64,000 bases of DNA, from contig NZ_JABRWJ010000001.1 of the NCBI RefSeq assembly GCF_013266755.1, forward strand, positions 496,001 to 560,000, given 5' to 3'. Positions within the stretch are counted from its first letter, which is position 1. The number at the start of each line of letters is the position of its first letter. Shown here one piece after another: positions 47,952 through 56,503 of this stretch. The position numbers were made by a program, and so were the translations under genes. This DNA comes from Pseudaquabacterium terrae. Lineage in GTDB: Bacteria > Pseudomonadota > Gammaproteobacteria > Burkholderiales > Burkholderiaceae_C. The notes beneath the pieces are model-generated. The model saw only the letters and a list, made by a program, of their open reading frames with translations, was not told the origin of the DNA and made no database searches.

Positions 47952-50897
47952 ATGCGCCGGGTTCTCTCGCTCCCGGAGTCCCGCCTGGTCTGGAACGCCG
48001 GCGATGGCTCGCGCACCGTCGAGGGCGGTGCCGGCGCCGATGTGCTCGAGCTCAACGGCAGCGCCGCGGCCGACACCGTGATCGTCAGCCCCAACGGCGC
48101 ACGCGTGCTGTTGAGCGGCCACGCGGCGGGCGACTTCGTGCTCGACATCGGCGCGGTCGAGCGGCTGGACATCAACGCCGGGGCCGGCGACGACACGGTG
48201 GTCGGCATCAACGGCCTGGCAACACTGATCGCGCTGGACATCGACGGCGGCGCCGGCAACGACACGCTGACCGGCGCCGATGGCGCCGACGCCCTCGCCG
48301 GCGGTGACGGCCACGACACCGTCAGCGGCGGGCGCGGCGCCGACACCGGGCTGCTCGGCAGCGGCGACGACCACTGGGTCTGGAACCCGGGCGACGGCAA
48401 CGACACGGTCGACGGGCAGGGCGGCATCGACACGCTGCTGTTCAACGCGTCGAACGCCGGCGAGCAGCTCGTGCTGACGGCCGACGGCAGCCACGTGCGG
48501 CTGACGCGCGACATCGGATCGGTAACCAGCGATCTGAGCGGCCTCGAGAACCTGCACCTGCTGCTGCGCGGCGGCAGCGACACGGTGACGGTGAACAGCC
48601 TCGCGGGAACGCACGCGAAGCGGGTTCACGTCGACCTCGGCCTCGCCGGCATCGCCGACGGCAGCGTCGACGTCGTGCATGTCGCCGGCGGCGAGGCCAG
48701 GGAAGTGATCCGGCCATCGCTGCAGGACGGCGCGCTGGTGATCGCCGGGCTGGCCGCGCAGACCGTGATCGTGCACTTCGATGCGGCCGACCAGGTCCAC
48801 CTGCTGGGCCTCGGCGGCAACGACAGCATCGACGCCAGCGCGTTGGCGGCCGGCGGCCCGCTGCTGCCGATCGACGGCGGCGCCGGCGACGACACGCTGA
48901 TCGGCAGTGCGAACGCCGACCTGATGTTCGGCGGCGCTGACCGCGACCGGCTGACCGGCGGCAGTGGTGCCGACCAGCTGCACGGCAATGCCGGCGACGA
49001 CCGCTTCGTCTGGCGCGCCGGCGACGGCAACGACGTGATCGAAGGCGGCGACGACAGCGACGTGCTCGAGCTCAACGGCGGCGCCACCGCCGACAGCCTG
49101 ATCGTCAGCCCCGGCAGCAGCGGCCGCGTCGTGGTCAGCGGCCCCGCCGTGGGCGACTTCGTGCTCGACGTCGGCAGCGTCGAGCTGCTGGACATCAACA
49201 CCGGCGCGGGTGACGACACAGTGATCGGCTTCAACGGCCTGGGCACGCTGATCGCGCTCGACATCGATGGGGGCGCCGGCAACGACACGCTGACCGGTGG
49301 CGACGGTGCCGACCGGATCGCCGGCGGCGACGGCACCGACAGCGTCACCGGCGGCCGCGGCGCCGACACGCTGCTGCTCGGCTACGGCAACGACCGTGCG
49401 GTGTGGAACCCGGGCGACGGCAGCGACTCGATCGACGGCCAGGGCGGCGCCGACACGCTGCAGTTCAATGCGTCCAATGCCGGCGAGAAGCTCGCGCTCT
49501 CCGCCGATGGCAGCCGCGTGCTGCTGACGCGCGACATCGCCACGGTGACGATGGACCTGCAGGGCATCGAGACGGTGAACCTGCAGGCGCTCGGCGGCGC
49601 CGACACGATCACGCTGCAGCGGCTGAGCGGAACGGCGCTGCGCCAGGTCAATGTCGACCTCGGCCTGTTCAGCGGCACCGGCGACGGCGCGGTGGATTCG
49701 ATCGAGGTTCAGGGCCGGCTGGCCGACAACCTGGTTCGACCGTCATTGCAGAACGGCGCGCTGGTCGTCGACGGACTGGACGCGGTGCTGGCGATCAGCC
49801 ACTTCGAGGCGATCGACCGCGTGCTGCTGCTGGGCGGCGGCGCCGACACGATCGACATGCTCAGGCTTGCGGCCGGCAGCACGCCGATGAGCTTCGACGC
49901 CGGTGCCGGCAACGACACGCTGCGCGCGGGCGCAGGCGACGACCGGCTTGCCGGCGGCGAGGGTGACGACCGCTTCGTCGGCAACACCGGCGGCGGCAAC
50001 GACGTGCTCGACGGCGGCAACGGCGACGACCGGCTCGAGCTCGTCGGCGGCAACGCGGCCGACACGCTGCAGGTGACGCCGAACGGTGGGCGGATCTTCA
50101 TCAGCGGGTCGACCGCGACGCTGCCCTTCGGCATCGATGCCGGCAGCATCGAGTCGATCGCCCTCAGCGGCGGCGCGGGCGACGACGCCATCAGCGCGCT
50201 CAACGGCTTGAGCGGGCTGACCACGCTGGACATCGACGGCGGCCTGGGCAACGACACCCTCACCGGCGGCGACGGCAACGACCGCATCGCCGGCGGCGAG
50301 GGCCACGACACGGTCAGCGGCGGGCGCGGCGCCGACGCGGTGCAGCTCGGCAACGGCAACGACCGCTTTGCGTGGAGTCCGGGCGACGGCAATGACAGCG
50401 TCGACGGGCAGGGCGGCATCGACACGCTGCTGTTCAATGCGTCGAACGCCGGCGAACAGCTCTTGCTGACGGCCGACGGCGGCCACGTGCGGCTGACGCG
50501 CGACATCGGTTCGGTAACGAGCAATCTGAGCGGCTTCGAGAACCTGCTGCTGCTGCTGCGCGGCGGCAGCGACACGGTGACGCTGAACAGCCTGGCCGGG
50601 ACCGGAACCACGCGCATTGACATCGACCTCGGCGCCATGCCCGGCGGCGCTGGCGACGGCGCGTTCGATCTGGTGAAGCTGCTCGGCAGCACCGGCGATG
50701 ATCACTTCCAGCTGTGGATGCAGGGCGGCGCACTCGTCATCGACGGTCTCGGCGCGCAGGTCCTGATCCGCGGCTTCGACACGGGCGACGAGCTGCAGCT
50801 GTTCGGCATGGGCGGCAACGACATTGTCGACACCAGCGCCGTGCCGCCCGGCGGGCCGGTGATCACGCTGGTCGGCATCACCGAGGCGGGCACTTGA
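47952..50897 (+). CDS. Large calcium-binding repeat protein with three long tandem units
   Basis: The product is 981 residues. It has no signal peptide and starts directly in a repeat (RLVWNAGDGS), so it has no N-terminal domain. Three units begin at residues 11, 351 and 674. Each contains a beta segment (LELNG, VLDVG), several GGxGNDTLTGGxGxDxxxG RTX motifs, and the near-identical FNASNAGEQL and LTRDI stretches. RTX motifs bind calcium. The missing head suggests either a 5' truncation or that the upstream haloperoxidase is the effector part and this is a separate scaffold. The codon bias matches its neighbours. Confidence 0.85.
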   Translation: MRRVLSLPESRLVWNAGDGSRTVEGGAGADVLELNGSAAADTVIVSPNGARVLLSGHAAGDFVLDIGAVERLDINAGAGDDTVVGINGLATLIALDIDGGAGNDTLTGADGADALAGGDGHDTVSGGRGADTGLLGSGDDHWVWNPGDGNDTVDGQGGIDTLLFNASNAGEQLVLTADGSHVRLTRDIGSVTSDLSGLENLHLLLRGGSDTVTVNSLAGTHAKRVHVDLGLAGIADGSVDVVHVAGGEAREVIRPSLQDGALVIAGLAAQTVIVHFDAADQVHLLGLGGNDSIDASALAAGGPLLPIDGGAGDDTLIGSANADLMFGGADRDRLTGGSGADQLHGNAGDDRFVWRAGDGNDVIEGGDDSDVLELNGGATADSLIVSPGSSGRVVVSGPAVGDFVLDVGSVELLDINTGAGDDTVIGFNGLGTLIALDIDGGAGNDTLTGGDGADRIAGGDGTDSVTGGRGADTLLLGYGNDRAVWNPGDGSDSIDGQGGADTLQFNASNAGEKLALSADGSRVLLTRDIATVTMDLQGIETVNLQALGGADTITLQRLSGTALRQVNVDLGLFSGTGDGAVDSIEVQGRLADNLVRPSLQNGALVVDGLDAVLAISHFEAIDRVLLLGGGADTIDMLRLAAGSTPMSFDAGAGNDTLRAGAGDDRLAGGEGDDRFVGNTGGGNDVLDGGNGDDRLELVGGNAADTLQVTPNGGRIFISGSTATLPFGIDAGSIESIALSGGAGDDAISALNGLSGLTTLDIDGGLGNDTLTGGDGNDRIAGGEGHDTVSGGRGADAVQLGNGNDRFAWSPGDGNDSVDGQGGIDTLLFNASNAGEQLLLTADGGHVRLTRDIGSVTSNLSGFENLLLLLRGGSDTVTLNSLAGTGTTRIDIDLGAMPGGAGDGAFDLVKLLGSTGDDHFQLWMQGGALVIDGLGAQVLIRGFDTGDELQLFGMGGNDIVDTSAVPPGGPVITLVGITEAGT
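47982..50897 (+). repeat. Three tandem protein-coding repeat units of about 1 kb
   Basis: Unit 1 covers 47982-49001 (340 codons), unit 2 49002-49970 (323 codons) and unit 3 49971-50897 (308 codons). Each opens with an aromatic-containing segment followed by AGDGN or a related stretch, and each carries a FNASNAGE segment (about 48445, 49467 and 50440). Unit 3 is closest to unit 1 in its second half, where runs of identical residues extend for dozens of codons, which suggests recent duplication or gene conversion. Confidence 0.8.
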
Positions 50898-50918
50898 TGA
50901 AGCCCAGGCAGCGCGTCG

Positions 50919-51620
50919 TCACCCGCCGGGGATCGTCAACCCGCGCTGCACGGCGGGCCGCTGCAGGAACGCATCGAGCACTCGCGCCACCTGCTTGAAC
51001 TGGTCGAAGCCGACCAGCTCGCGGGCGCCGTAGAAGCCGATCAGGTTGCGCACCCACGGCAGCACGGCGATGTCGGCCACCGTGTAGTCCGCGCCCATGA
51101 TCCAGTCGTGGCCCTCGAGGCGCTGATCGAGCACGCGCAGCAGCCGCGCCGATTCGTCGACGTAGCGCTGGCGCGGGCGCTTGTCCTCGTAGTCCTTGCC
51201 GGCGAACTTGTGGAAGAAGCCGACCTGGCCGAACATCGGCCCGACGCCGCCCATCTGCCACATCAGCCATTGCAGCGTCTCGTAGCGCCGCGCGGCGTCG
51301 GCCGGAATGAAGCGGCCGGTCTTCTCGGCCAGGTACCACAGGATCGCGCCGGACTCGAACAGCGCCAGCGGCTGCCCGCCGGGCCCCTGCGGATCGATGA
51401 TCGCCGGGATCTTGTTGTTCGGGCTCAGCGACAGGAACTCCGGCGACAGCTGGTCGTTGCGGTCGAAGGCCACGCGATGCGGCTCGTAGGGCAGGCCCAG
51501 CTCCTCGAGCAGGATCGAGACCTTGACGCCGTTGGGGGTGGGCAGCGAGTACAGCTGCAGCCGCTCAGGATGGGCGGCAGGCCATTTGCGCGTGATGGCG
51601 AAGCGGGAGAGGTCGGTCAT
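50919..51620 (-). CDS. Glutathione S-transferase family protein (YfcG/Nu-like)
   Basis: The product is 233 residues. The N-terminal thioredoxin domain has LQLYSLPTPNGVKVSILLEELGLPYEP, with Thr-Pro-Asn in place of a catalytic Ser/Tyr, as in the Nu class that acts on disulfides and peroxides. NNKIPAIIDP and FESGAILWYLAEKTGRF carry the cis-Pro and the glutathione Glu-Ser. The C-terminal helical domain ends with GHDWIMGADYTVADIAVLPWVRNL. It converges with the RTX repeat gene and is divergent from the DUF1615 gene. Confidence 0.93.
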   Translation of the reverse strand: MTDLSRFAITRKWPAAHPERLQLYSLPTPNGVKVSILLEELGLPYEPHRVAFDRNDQLSPEFLSLSPNNKIPAIIDPQGPGGQPLALFESGAILWYLAEKTGRFIPADAARRYETLQWLMWQMGGVGPMFGQVGFFHKFAGKDYEDKRPRQRYVDESARLLRVLDQRLEGHDWIMGADYTVADIAVLPWVRNLIGFYGARELVGFDQFKQVARVLDAFLQRPAVQRGLTIPGG

Positions 51621-51656
51621 GGCCGGTGATTGTCGGGGCCGAGATGAAGCCGGCGC

Positions 51657-52805
51657 ATGATCGGGGGCATGCACGAAGCCTCGACCCGGCGGCGGCTCGG
51701 CGCCAGCCTGTTGGCGCTGGCCGCCGCACTGCTGGCCGCCTGCGCCAGCGAACCGCCGAAACCCGCCGCGCCGACGCTGCGGCCCGACGAGGCGCGCGCG
51801 CTGATCACCCGCGCGATACCCGAGCGCGTGAGCGAGCGGCGCGGCTGGGCCACCGACACCTATGCCGCGTTCGCCTCGCTGGAGCTGCCGGTCACGCGCG
51901 CCCACCTCTGCGCGGCGCTGGCGGTGATCGAGCAGGAATCGAGCTACCAGGTGAACCCGCGCGTGCCGGGGCTCGCCGCCATCGCGTGGCGCGAGATCGA
52001 TGCCAAGGCGGAGCGCCTGGGCCTGCCGAGCCTGGTGGTGCGCACCGCGCTGAAGCTCGCATCACCCGACGGGCGCAGTTATGCCGAGCGCATCGACGCG
52101 GCGACGACCGAAGGCGAGCTGAGCAAGATCTTCGACGACCTGATCGAGCGGCTGCCGATGGGCCAGCGCCTCTTCGGCCGCTACAACCCGGTGCGCACCG
52201 GCGGGCCGATGCAAGTGAGCATCGCCTGGGCCGAAGCGCATGCGCAGCGCAGGCCCTACCCGTACCCGGCCGAGGACGGCCTGCGCGACGAGGTGTTCAC
52301 GCGCCGCGGCGGGCTGTATTTCGGCATCGCGCACCTGCTCGACTACGAGGCCGACTATGACGCGCTGATCTTTCGTTATGCCGACTTCAATGCCGGCCAC
52401 TACGCGAGCCGCAACGCCGCGCTGCAGAACGCGATCAGCACCGCGTCGGGCATTCCGCTGGACCCGGACGGCGACCTGATCGCGCACGACCGCGAGGCGT
52501 CGAAGCCCGGCAGCACCGAGCTGGCCGCGCGCACGCTCGGCCGCCGCCTGGACCTGAGCGAGGGCGCGATCCGCCGTGCGCTCGAGCAGGGTGATGCGAA
52601 GGAGCTCGAGCGCACTGCCTTCTACCGCGGTGTGTTCCAGCTCGCCGACACGGCCGCGGGGCGCCGCCTGCCGCGTGCGGTGATCCCGCGCATCGCGCTG
52701 AAGAGCCCGAAGATCACGCGGCCGCTGACGACCGAGTGGTTCGCGCGCCGCGTCGACGAACGCCAGCAGCGCTGCCTGGCGCGCATGGCGGCCGATCCGG
52801 CGTGA
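51657..52805 (+). CDS. DUF1615 lipoprotein
   Basis: The product is 382 residues. A lipobox LLAAC follows a signal (RLGASLLALAAALLAAC) that starts a few residues in, so an ATG at 51669 is a good alternative start. The mature part (ALCAALAVIEQESSYQVNPRVPGLAAIAWREI, GGPMQVSIAWAEAH, YRYADFNAGHYASRNAALQNAI-like) matches DUF1615, a lysozyme-fold group. The Glu-Ser-Ser in IEQESSYQ and GPMQVS sit where lytic transglycosylases have their catalytic Glu and GxMQ motif. A peptidoglycan-cleaving role is likely but not proven. Confidence 0.88.
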   Translation: MIGGMHEASTRRRLGASLLALAAALLAACASEPPKPAAPTLRPDEARALITRAIPERVSERRGWATDTYAAFASLELPVTRAHLCAALAVIEQESSYQVNPRVPGLAAIAWREIDAKAERLGLPSLVVRTALKLASPDGRSYAERIDAATTEGELSKIFDDLIERLPMGQRLFGRYNPVRTGGPMQVSIAWAEAHAQRRPYPYPAEDGLRDEVFTRRGGLYFGIAHLLDYEADYDALIFRYADFNAGHYASRNAALQNAISTASGIPLDPDGDLIAHDREASKPGSTELAARTLGRRLDLSEGAIRRALEQGDAKELERTAFYRGVFQLADTAAGRRLPRAVIPRIALKSPKITRPLTTEWFARRVDERQQRCLARMAADPA

Positions 52806-52823
52806 GGGGCTTGCCGCCCATCG

Positions 52824-53759
52824 TCATCTGACATCGGCGTTCGCGCCCGACCCGGAGAGCGCGCGCAGATGCGCCAACAGCAGCCCGGCCGCGGGGGCCA
52901 GCCGGGCGCCGGCGCTCGACGCCAGCAGCAGGCGCCGCCGGGCCCACGCATCGTCGAGGTGCACGACCTTCAACCCCAGCGCGCCGATCTGCGCCCGGCA
53001 GGCCGCCAGCGGCACGACGCCGACGCCGAGCCCGGCCGCAATCATGTGGCACATCGCGTCGAAGCTGCGCACCTGCACGCGCAGATGCATCGGCAGGCCG
53101 GCCTGCTCGGCGGCACGCGAGGTCAGCTCGAGCAGCGAGCTGCCGCGGTTCAGCCCGACGAAGTCGTGGGCCAGGCAGTCGCCGAACGCGGCGCGCCGGC
53201 GCCGGGCGAGCGGATGTTTCTTCGCGCAGAGGACGACCAGCTCGTCGGTCTGGAACGGCGTGACGTCGAGCCCGCCGGTGGGGGTGTTCTCGGCGAACAC
53301 GCCGATGTCGGCGAGGCCTTCGACCAGCGCGCGGGCGATGTCGCCGCTCAACTGTTCCTCGACCTCGATGCGGATGTCCGGGTGCACGGCAAGGAAGCTG
53401 GCAAGCGCCTGCGGCAGGAACTCGGTCAGCGCCGACATGTTGGCCCACAGCCGCACGTGGCCCTTGACCCCGCGCGAGTAGTCCTGCAGCTCGCGGCTGA
53501 ACTGCTCGAAGCCGTGGAACAGCCGCAGCGCGTGCTGCAGCGCGACGTGGCCGGCCGGCGTGAGCGCCACGCCTTGCGCCGAGCGCTCCAGCAGCAGCGC
53601 GCCGGAGGCCGCTTCGAGATCGGCAAGTCTTCGGCTGGCCGCGGACAGCGCCAGGTGGCAGGCTGACGCGCCCTTGGTGATGCTGCCCGTGCGGGCCACG
53701 GCGCAGAACAGGCGGAGCGTCACGAAGTCCACGCGCGCCGGATTGATCGGCTCATTCAT
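52824..53759 (-). CDS. LysR-family transcriptional regulator
   Basis: The product is 311 residues from MNEPINPARVDFVTLRLF. It has a LysR HTH (GSITKGASACHLALSAASRRLADLE) and an effector domain (VRLWANMSALTEFLPQALASFL, MIAAGLGVGVVPLAA). It is divergent from the CaiB-type gene across 108 bp and is the obvious regulator of the catabolic operon. The start is well placed; the longer reading frame upstream of it is antisense to the CoA transferase. Confidence 0.93.
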   Translation of the reverse strand: MNEPINPARVDFVTLRLFCAVARTGSITKGASACHLALSAASRRLADLEAASGALLLERSAQGVALTPAGHVALQHALRLFHGFEQFSRELQDYSRGVKGHVRLWANMSALTEFLPQALASFLAVHPDIRIEVEEQLSGDIARALVEGLADIGVFAENTPTGGLDVTPFQTDELVVLCAKKHPLARRRRAAFGDCLAHDFVGLNRGSSLLELTSRAAEQAGLPMHLRVQVRSFDAMCHMIAAGLGVGVVPLAACRAQIGALGLKVVHLDDAWARRRLLLASSAGARLAPAAGLLLAHLRALSGSGANADVR

Positions 53760-53867
53760 GGCGGGGGATCCTAGCCCCTTCGCAAAACGCGAAGGGGCCC
53801 TGCCGACAGAGCAATTCCGCCGCCGCCGCCCGGCTCCTACAGTGACCCCACTCAACGTTCGATCGGG

Positions 53868-55037
53868 ATGCAGATGCAAGCACTGAAGGGGGTCAAGGTC
53901 ATCGAGCTGGGCCAGTTGATCGCCGGCCCGTTCGCCGGCAAGACGCTGGCCGAGTTCGGCGCCGACGTGATCAAGGTCGAGCCGGTGGGCACCGGCGATC
54001 CGCTGCGCAAGTGGCGCATGCTGCGCGAGGGCACCTCGGTCTGGTGGGAAGTGCAGTCGCGCAACAAGCGCTCGGTCGAGCTCGACCTGCGCAGCGCCGA
54101 GGGCCAAGCGATCGTGCGCGCGCTGGCGCGCGAGGCCGACGTGCTGATCGAGAACTTCAAGCCCGGCACGCTCGAAGGCTGGGGCCTGGGCTGGGACGCG
54201 CTGCAGGCGCTGAATCCGCGGCTCGTGATGTTGCGCATCTCGGGCTACGGCCAGACCGGCCCGTACCGCCACAAGCCGGGCTTCGGCGTGCTGGGCGAGG
54301 CGATGGGCGGCTTGCGGCACTTGAGCGGCGAGCCGGGGCGCGTGCCCGTGCGCGTCGGCATCTCGATCGGCGATTCGCTGGCCGCGCTGCACGGCGTGAT
54401 CGGCATCCTGACCGCGCTGTACCACCGCGACGCGCGCGGCGGCAGCGGCCAGATGATCGACGTCGCGCTGTACGAGAGCGTGTTCAACGTGATGGAGAGC
54501 CTGGTGCCGGAGTACGACGCCTTCGGCGCCGTGCGCGAGCGCGCCGGCAGCGCGCTGCCCGGCATCGCGCCGACCAATGCCTACCGCTGCGCCGACGGCG
54601 GCTACGCGCTGATCGCCGGCAACGGCGACAGCATCTTCAAGCGCCTGATGGCCGTGATCGGCCGCCCGGACCTGGAGAACGATGCGGCGCTGGCGCAGAA
54701 CGACGGGCGCGTCGCGCGGGTCGACGAGCTCGACCGGGCCATCGAGGCCTGGACGCTGCAGCGCCCGCTCGACGCGGTGCTGCAGGCGCTGGAGCAGGCC
54801 AGCGTGCCGGCCGGGCGCGTCTATTCGGTCAAGGACATCGTCGACGACCCGCAGTACCGGGCGCGCGAGATGGTGATCGAGCACCGCACCGCCGACGGCA
54901 GCATGCTGAAGGTGCCCGGCATCGTGCCGAAGTTGAGCGCGACGCCCGGGGCGATCACCCGCGCGGCGCCGCGCCTGGGCGAACACACCGGCGAGGTTCT
55001 CGCGACACGCGGCTGGCCGCAGCGCAAGGAGTGCTGA
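53868..55037 (+). CDS. CaiB/BaiF CoA-transferase (family III)
   Basis: The product is 389 residues; the ATGs at 53868 and 53874 are both possible. Family III motifs: LKGVKVIELGQLIAGPFAGKTLAEFGADVIKVEP, RNKRSVELDL, DVLIENFKPGTLEGWGLGW, GQTGPYRHKPGFG and IDVALYESVFNVMESLV. The family moves CoA between carboxylic acids through an Asp-bound anhydride. It is followed by an HMG-CoA lyase gene one base away, so a likely reaction is activation of a branched or hydroxy dicarboxylate before cleavage. Confidence 0.95.
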   Translation: MQMQALKGVKVIELGQLIAGPFAGKTLAEFGADVIKVEPVGTGDPLRKWRMLREGTSVWWEVQSRNKRSVELDLRSAEGQAIVRALAREADVLIENFKPGTLEGWGLGWDALQALNPRLVMLRISGYGQTGPYRHKPGFGVLGEAMGGLRHLSGEPGRVPVRVGISIGDSLAALHGVIGILTALYHRDARGGSGQMIDVALYESVFNVMESLVPEYDAFGAVRERAGSALPGIAPTNAYRCADGGYALIAGNGDSIFKRLMAVIGRPDLENDAALAQNDGRVARVDELDRAIEAWTLQRPLDAVLQALEQASVPAGRVYSVKDIVDDPQYRAREMVIEHRTADGSMLKVPGIVPKLSATPGAITRAAPRLGEHTGEVLATRGWPQRKEC

Positions 55038-55038
55038 G

Positions 55039-56031
55039 ATGCGAACAGGTGATGGACGACGCATCGGCATCAACGAAGTCGCGACGCGCGACGGCTTGCA
55101 GATGGAGCCGCGCTTCGTCGAGACCGATGACAAGGTCGCGCTCGTCGACGCGCTGAGCACGCTGGGCTACGCCAAGATCGAGGTCACCTCGTTCACCTCG
55201 GCGCAGGCGATTCCCGCGCTGCGCGATGCCGAAGCGGTGATGCAGCGGATCCGGCGCGCGCCGGGCGTCGTGTACACGGCGCTGGTGCCCAATGTGCGCG
55301 GCGGCGAACGTGCGCTGGAGTGCCGCACCGACGAGTTCAACCTCGTGATGTCGGCCAGCGAGACCCACAACCTCGCGAACCTGCGCATGACGCGCGAGCA
55401 GTCGTTCCGGCAGCTGCGCGAGGTGATCGCGCTGGCCGGACGGGCGGGCGTGCCGTCGAACGTCTCTCTGTCCTGCGTGTTCGGCTGCCCAATGGAAGGC
55501 GAGGTGCCGATCGAGGGCGTGCTGGGCTGGATCGCGCGTTTTGCCGATGCCGGCGCGCAGGGCATCACCTTGTGCGACACCACCGGCATGGCCTATCCGA
55601 CGCAGGTGCAGGCGCTGTGCGCGGCGGCCCTGCAGCGCCATCCGGGGCTGCAGCTCACCGCGCACTTCCACGACACGCGCGCGATGGGCCTGGTCAATAC
55701 GATCGCGGCGGTCGAGGCCGGCATCGTGCAGCTCGACATGTCGCTCGGCGGCATCGGTGGCTGCCCGTATGCGCCGGGCGCCTCCGGCAACGTCGCCACC
55801 GAGGACGTCGTGCACATGCTCGAGTGTTTGGGCTACTGCACCGGCATGGCGCTCGACGGCCTGATCGCTGCTGCCGGCCAATTGGAGCGGCTGGTCGGGC
55901 ATGCGCTGCCGGCGCAGGTGTCACGCGCCGGCGCGCGGTTGAAGCGCCATGCGCCGCCGCCGGACTTCGAAGCGATCCGCGAGCGCGCGCTGGCGCGCGT
56001 GGCAGCGGCCGCAGGACCCGTTCGACGCTGA
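55039..56031 (+). CDS. Hydroxymethylglutaryl-CoA lyase family
   Basis: The product is 330 residues with AAGGAG 8 bases upstream. Motifs of the HMGL-like TIM barrel: NEVATRDGLQMEPRFVETDDKV (Arg-Asp pair), KIEVTSFTS, SETHNLANLRMTREQSF, SLSCVFGCPMEGEVP, HFHDTRAMGLVN (metal HxH), and GGIGGCPYAPGASGNVATEDVVHML containing the catalytic Cys. The enzyme cleaves HMG-CoA to acetyl-CoA and acetoacetate. With CaiB immediately upstream it could use free 3-hydroxy-3-methylglutarate or a related acid. Confidence 0.93.
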   Translation: MRTGDGRRIGINEVATRDGLQMEPRFVETDDKVALVDALSTLGYAKIEVTSFTSAQAIPALRDAEAVMQRIRRAPGVVYTALVPNVRGGERALECRTDEFNLVMSASETHNLANLRMTREQSFRQLREVIALAGRAGVPSNVSLSCVFGCPMEGEVPIEGVLGWIARFADAGAQGITLCDTTGMAYPTQVQALCAAALQRHPGLQLTAHFHDTRAMGLVNTIAAVEAGIVQLDMSLGGIGGCPYAPGASGNVATEDVVHMLECLGYCTGMALDGLIAAAGQLERLVGHALPAQVSRAGARLKRHAPPPDFEAIRERALARVAAAAGPVRR

Positions 56032-56043
56032 GGGGAGCGAACC

Positions 56044-56439
56044 ATGATCGATCACCTGGACCACCTGGTCCTGACCACCGCGCACGAGAGCGCCTGCATC
56101 CACTTATACACGCAGGTGCTCGGCATGCAGCTCGAGTCCTTCGTCGGCGGCACGCCGCCGGTCGAGCGCCGGGCCTTCAAGTTCGGCCAGCAGAAGATCA
56201 ACCTGCACCTGAAGGGGCAGGAGTTCGAGCCGAAGGCGCACACGCCGGTGCCGGGCGCGCTGGACCTGTGCTTCATCGCCGCGCTGCCGCTGGACCGCGT
56301 GATCGCGCGGCTCGAAGCGGCGCAGGTGGCGATGGTCGAAGGACCGGTGCTGCGCACCGGCGCGACGGGCCGGATCCGATCGGTCTACGTGCGCGATCCG
56401 GACCTGAACCTGATCGAGATCTCGGAGCTCGCGCCATGA
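56044..56439 (+). CDS. VOC-family (glyoxalase/dioxygenase-fold) protein
   Basis: The product is 131 residues with AGGGGAG upstream. It starts IDHLDHLVLTTAHESACIHLYTQVLGMQ and has VERRAFKFGQQKINLH and DPDLNLIEIS, giving a His/Glu metal site of the VOC superfamily. Several fosfomycin-resistance and methylmalonyl-CoA-epimerase proteins share this fold. In this operon an epimerase or isomerase acting on the CoA intermediate seems more likely than drug resistance. Confidence 0.88.
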   Translation: MIDHLDHLVLTTAHESACIHLYTQVLGMQLESFVGGTPPVERRAFKFGQQKINLHLKGQEFEPKAHTPVPGALDLCFIAALPLDRVIARLEAAQVAMVEGPVLRTGATGRIRSVYVRDPDLNLIEISELAP

Positions 56440-56503
56440 GCCCCCGCCCGGCCGTTCCGAAGGGGGCTCGCACCGCAGTGCGAAGCACGGAGGTTACCCA
56501 GTG
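56436..56503. repeat. Stop-to-start repeat, copy B
   Basis: The element begins at the VOC-gene stop with ATGAGCCCCCGCCCGGCCG and TTCCGAAGG, then carries a CTCGCACCGCAGTGCGAAG hairpin. It ends GGAGGTTACCCAGTG, so that it supplies both a Shine-Dalgarno site and the GTG start of the next gene. It matches copy A at 25575 at both ends. Confidence 0.6.

Noticed and set aside
52824-55160. The LysR gene extended upstream to a 778-codon protein
   Set aside because: The first 467 codons are antisense to the CaiB-type gene and have no domain. The LysR N-terminus begins cleanly at the ATG at 53759.
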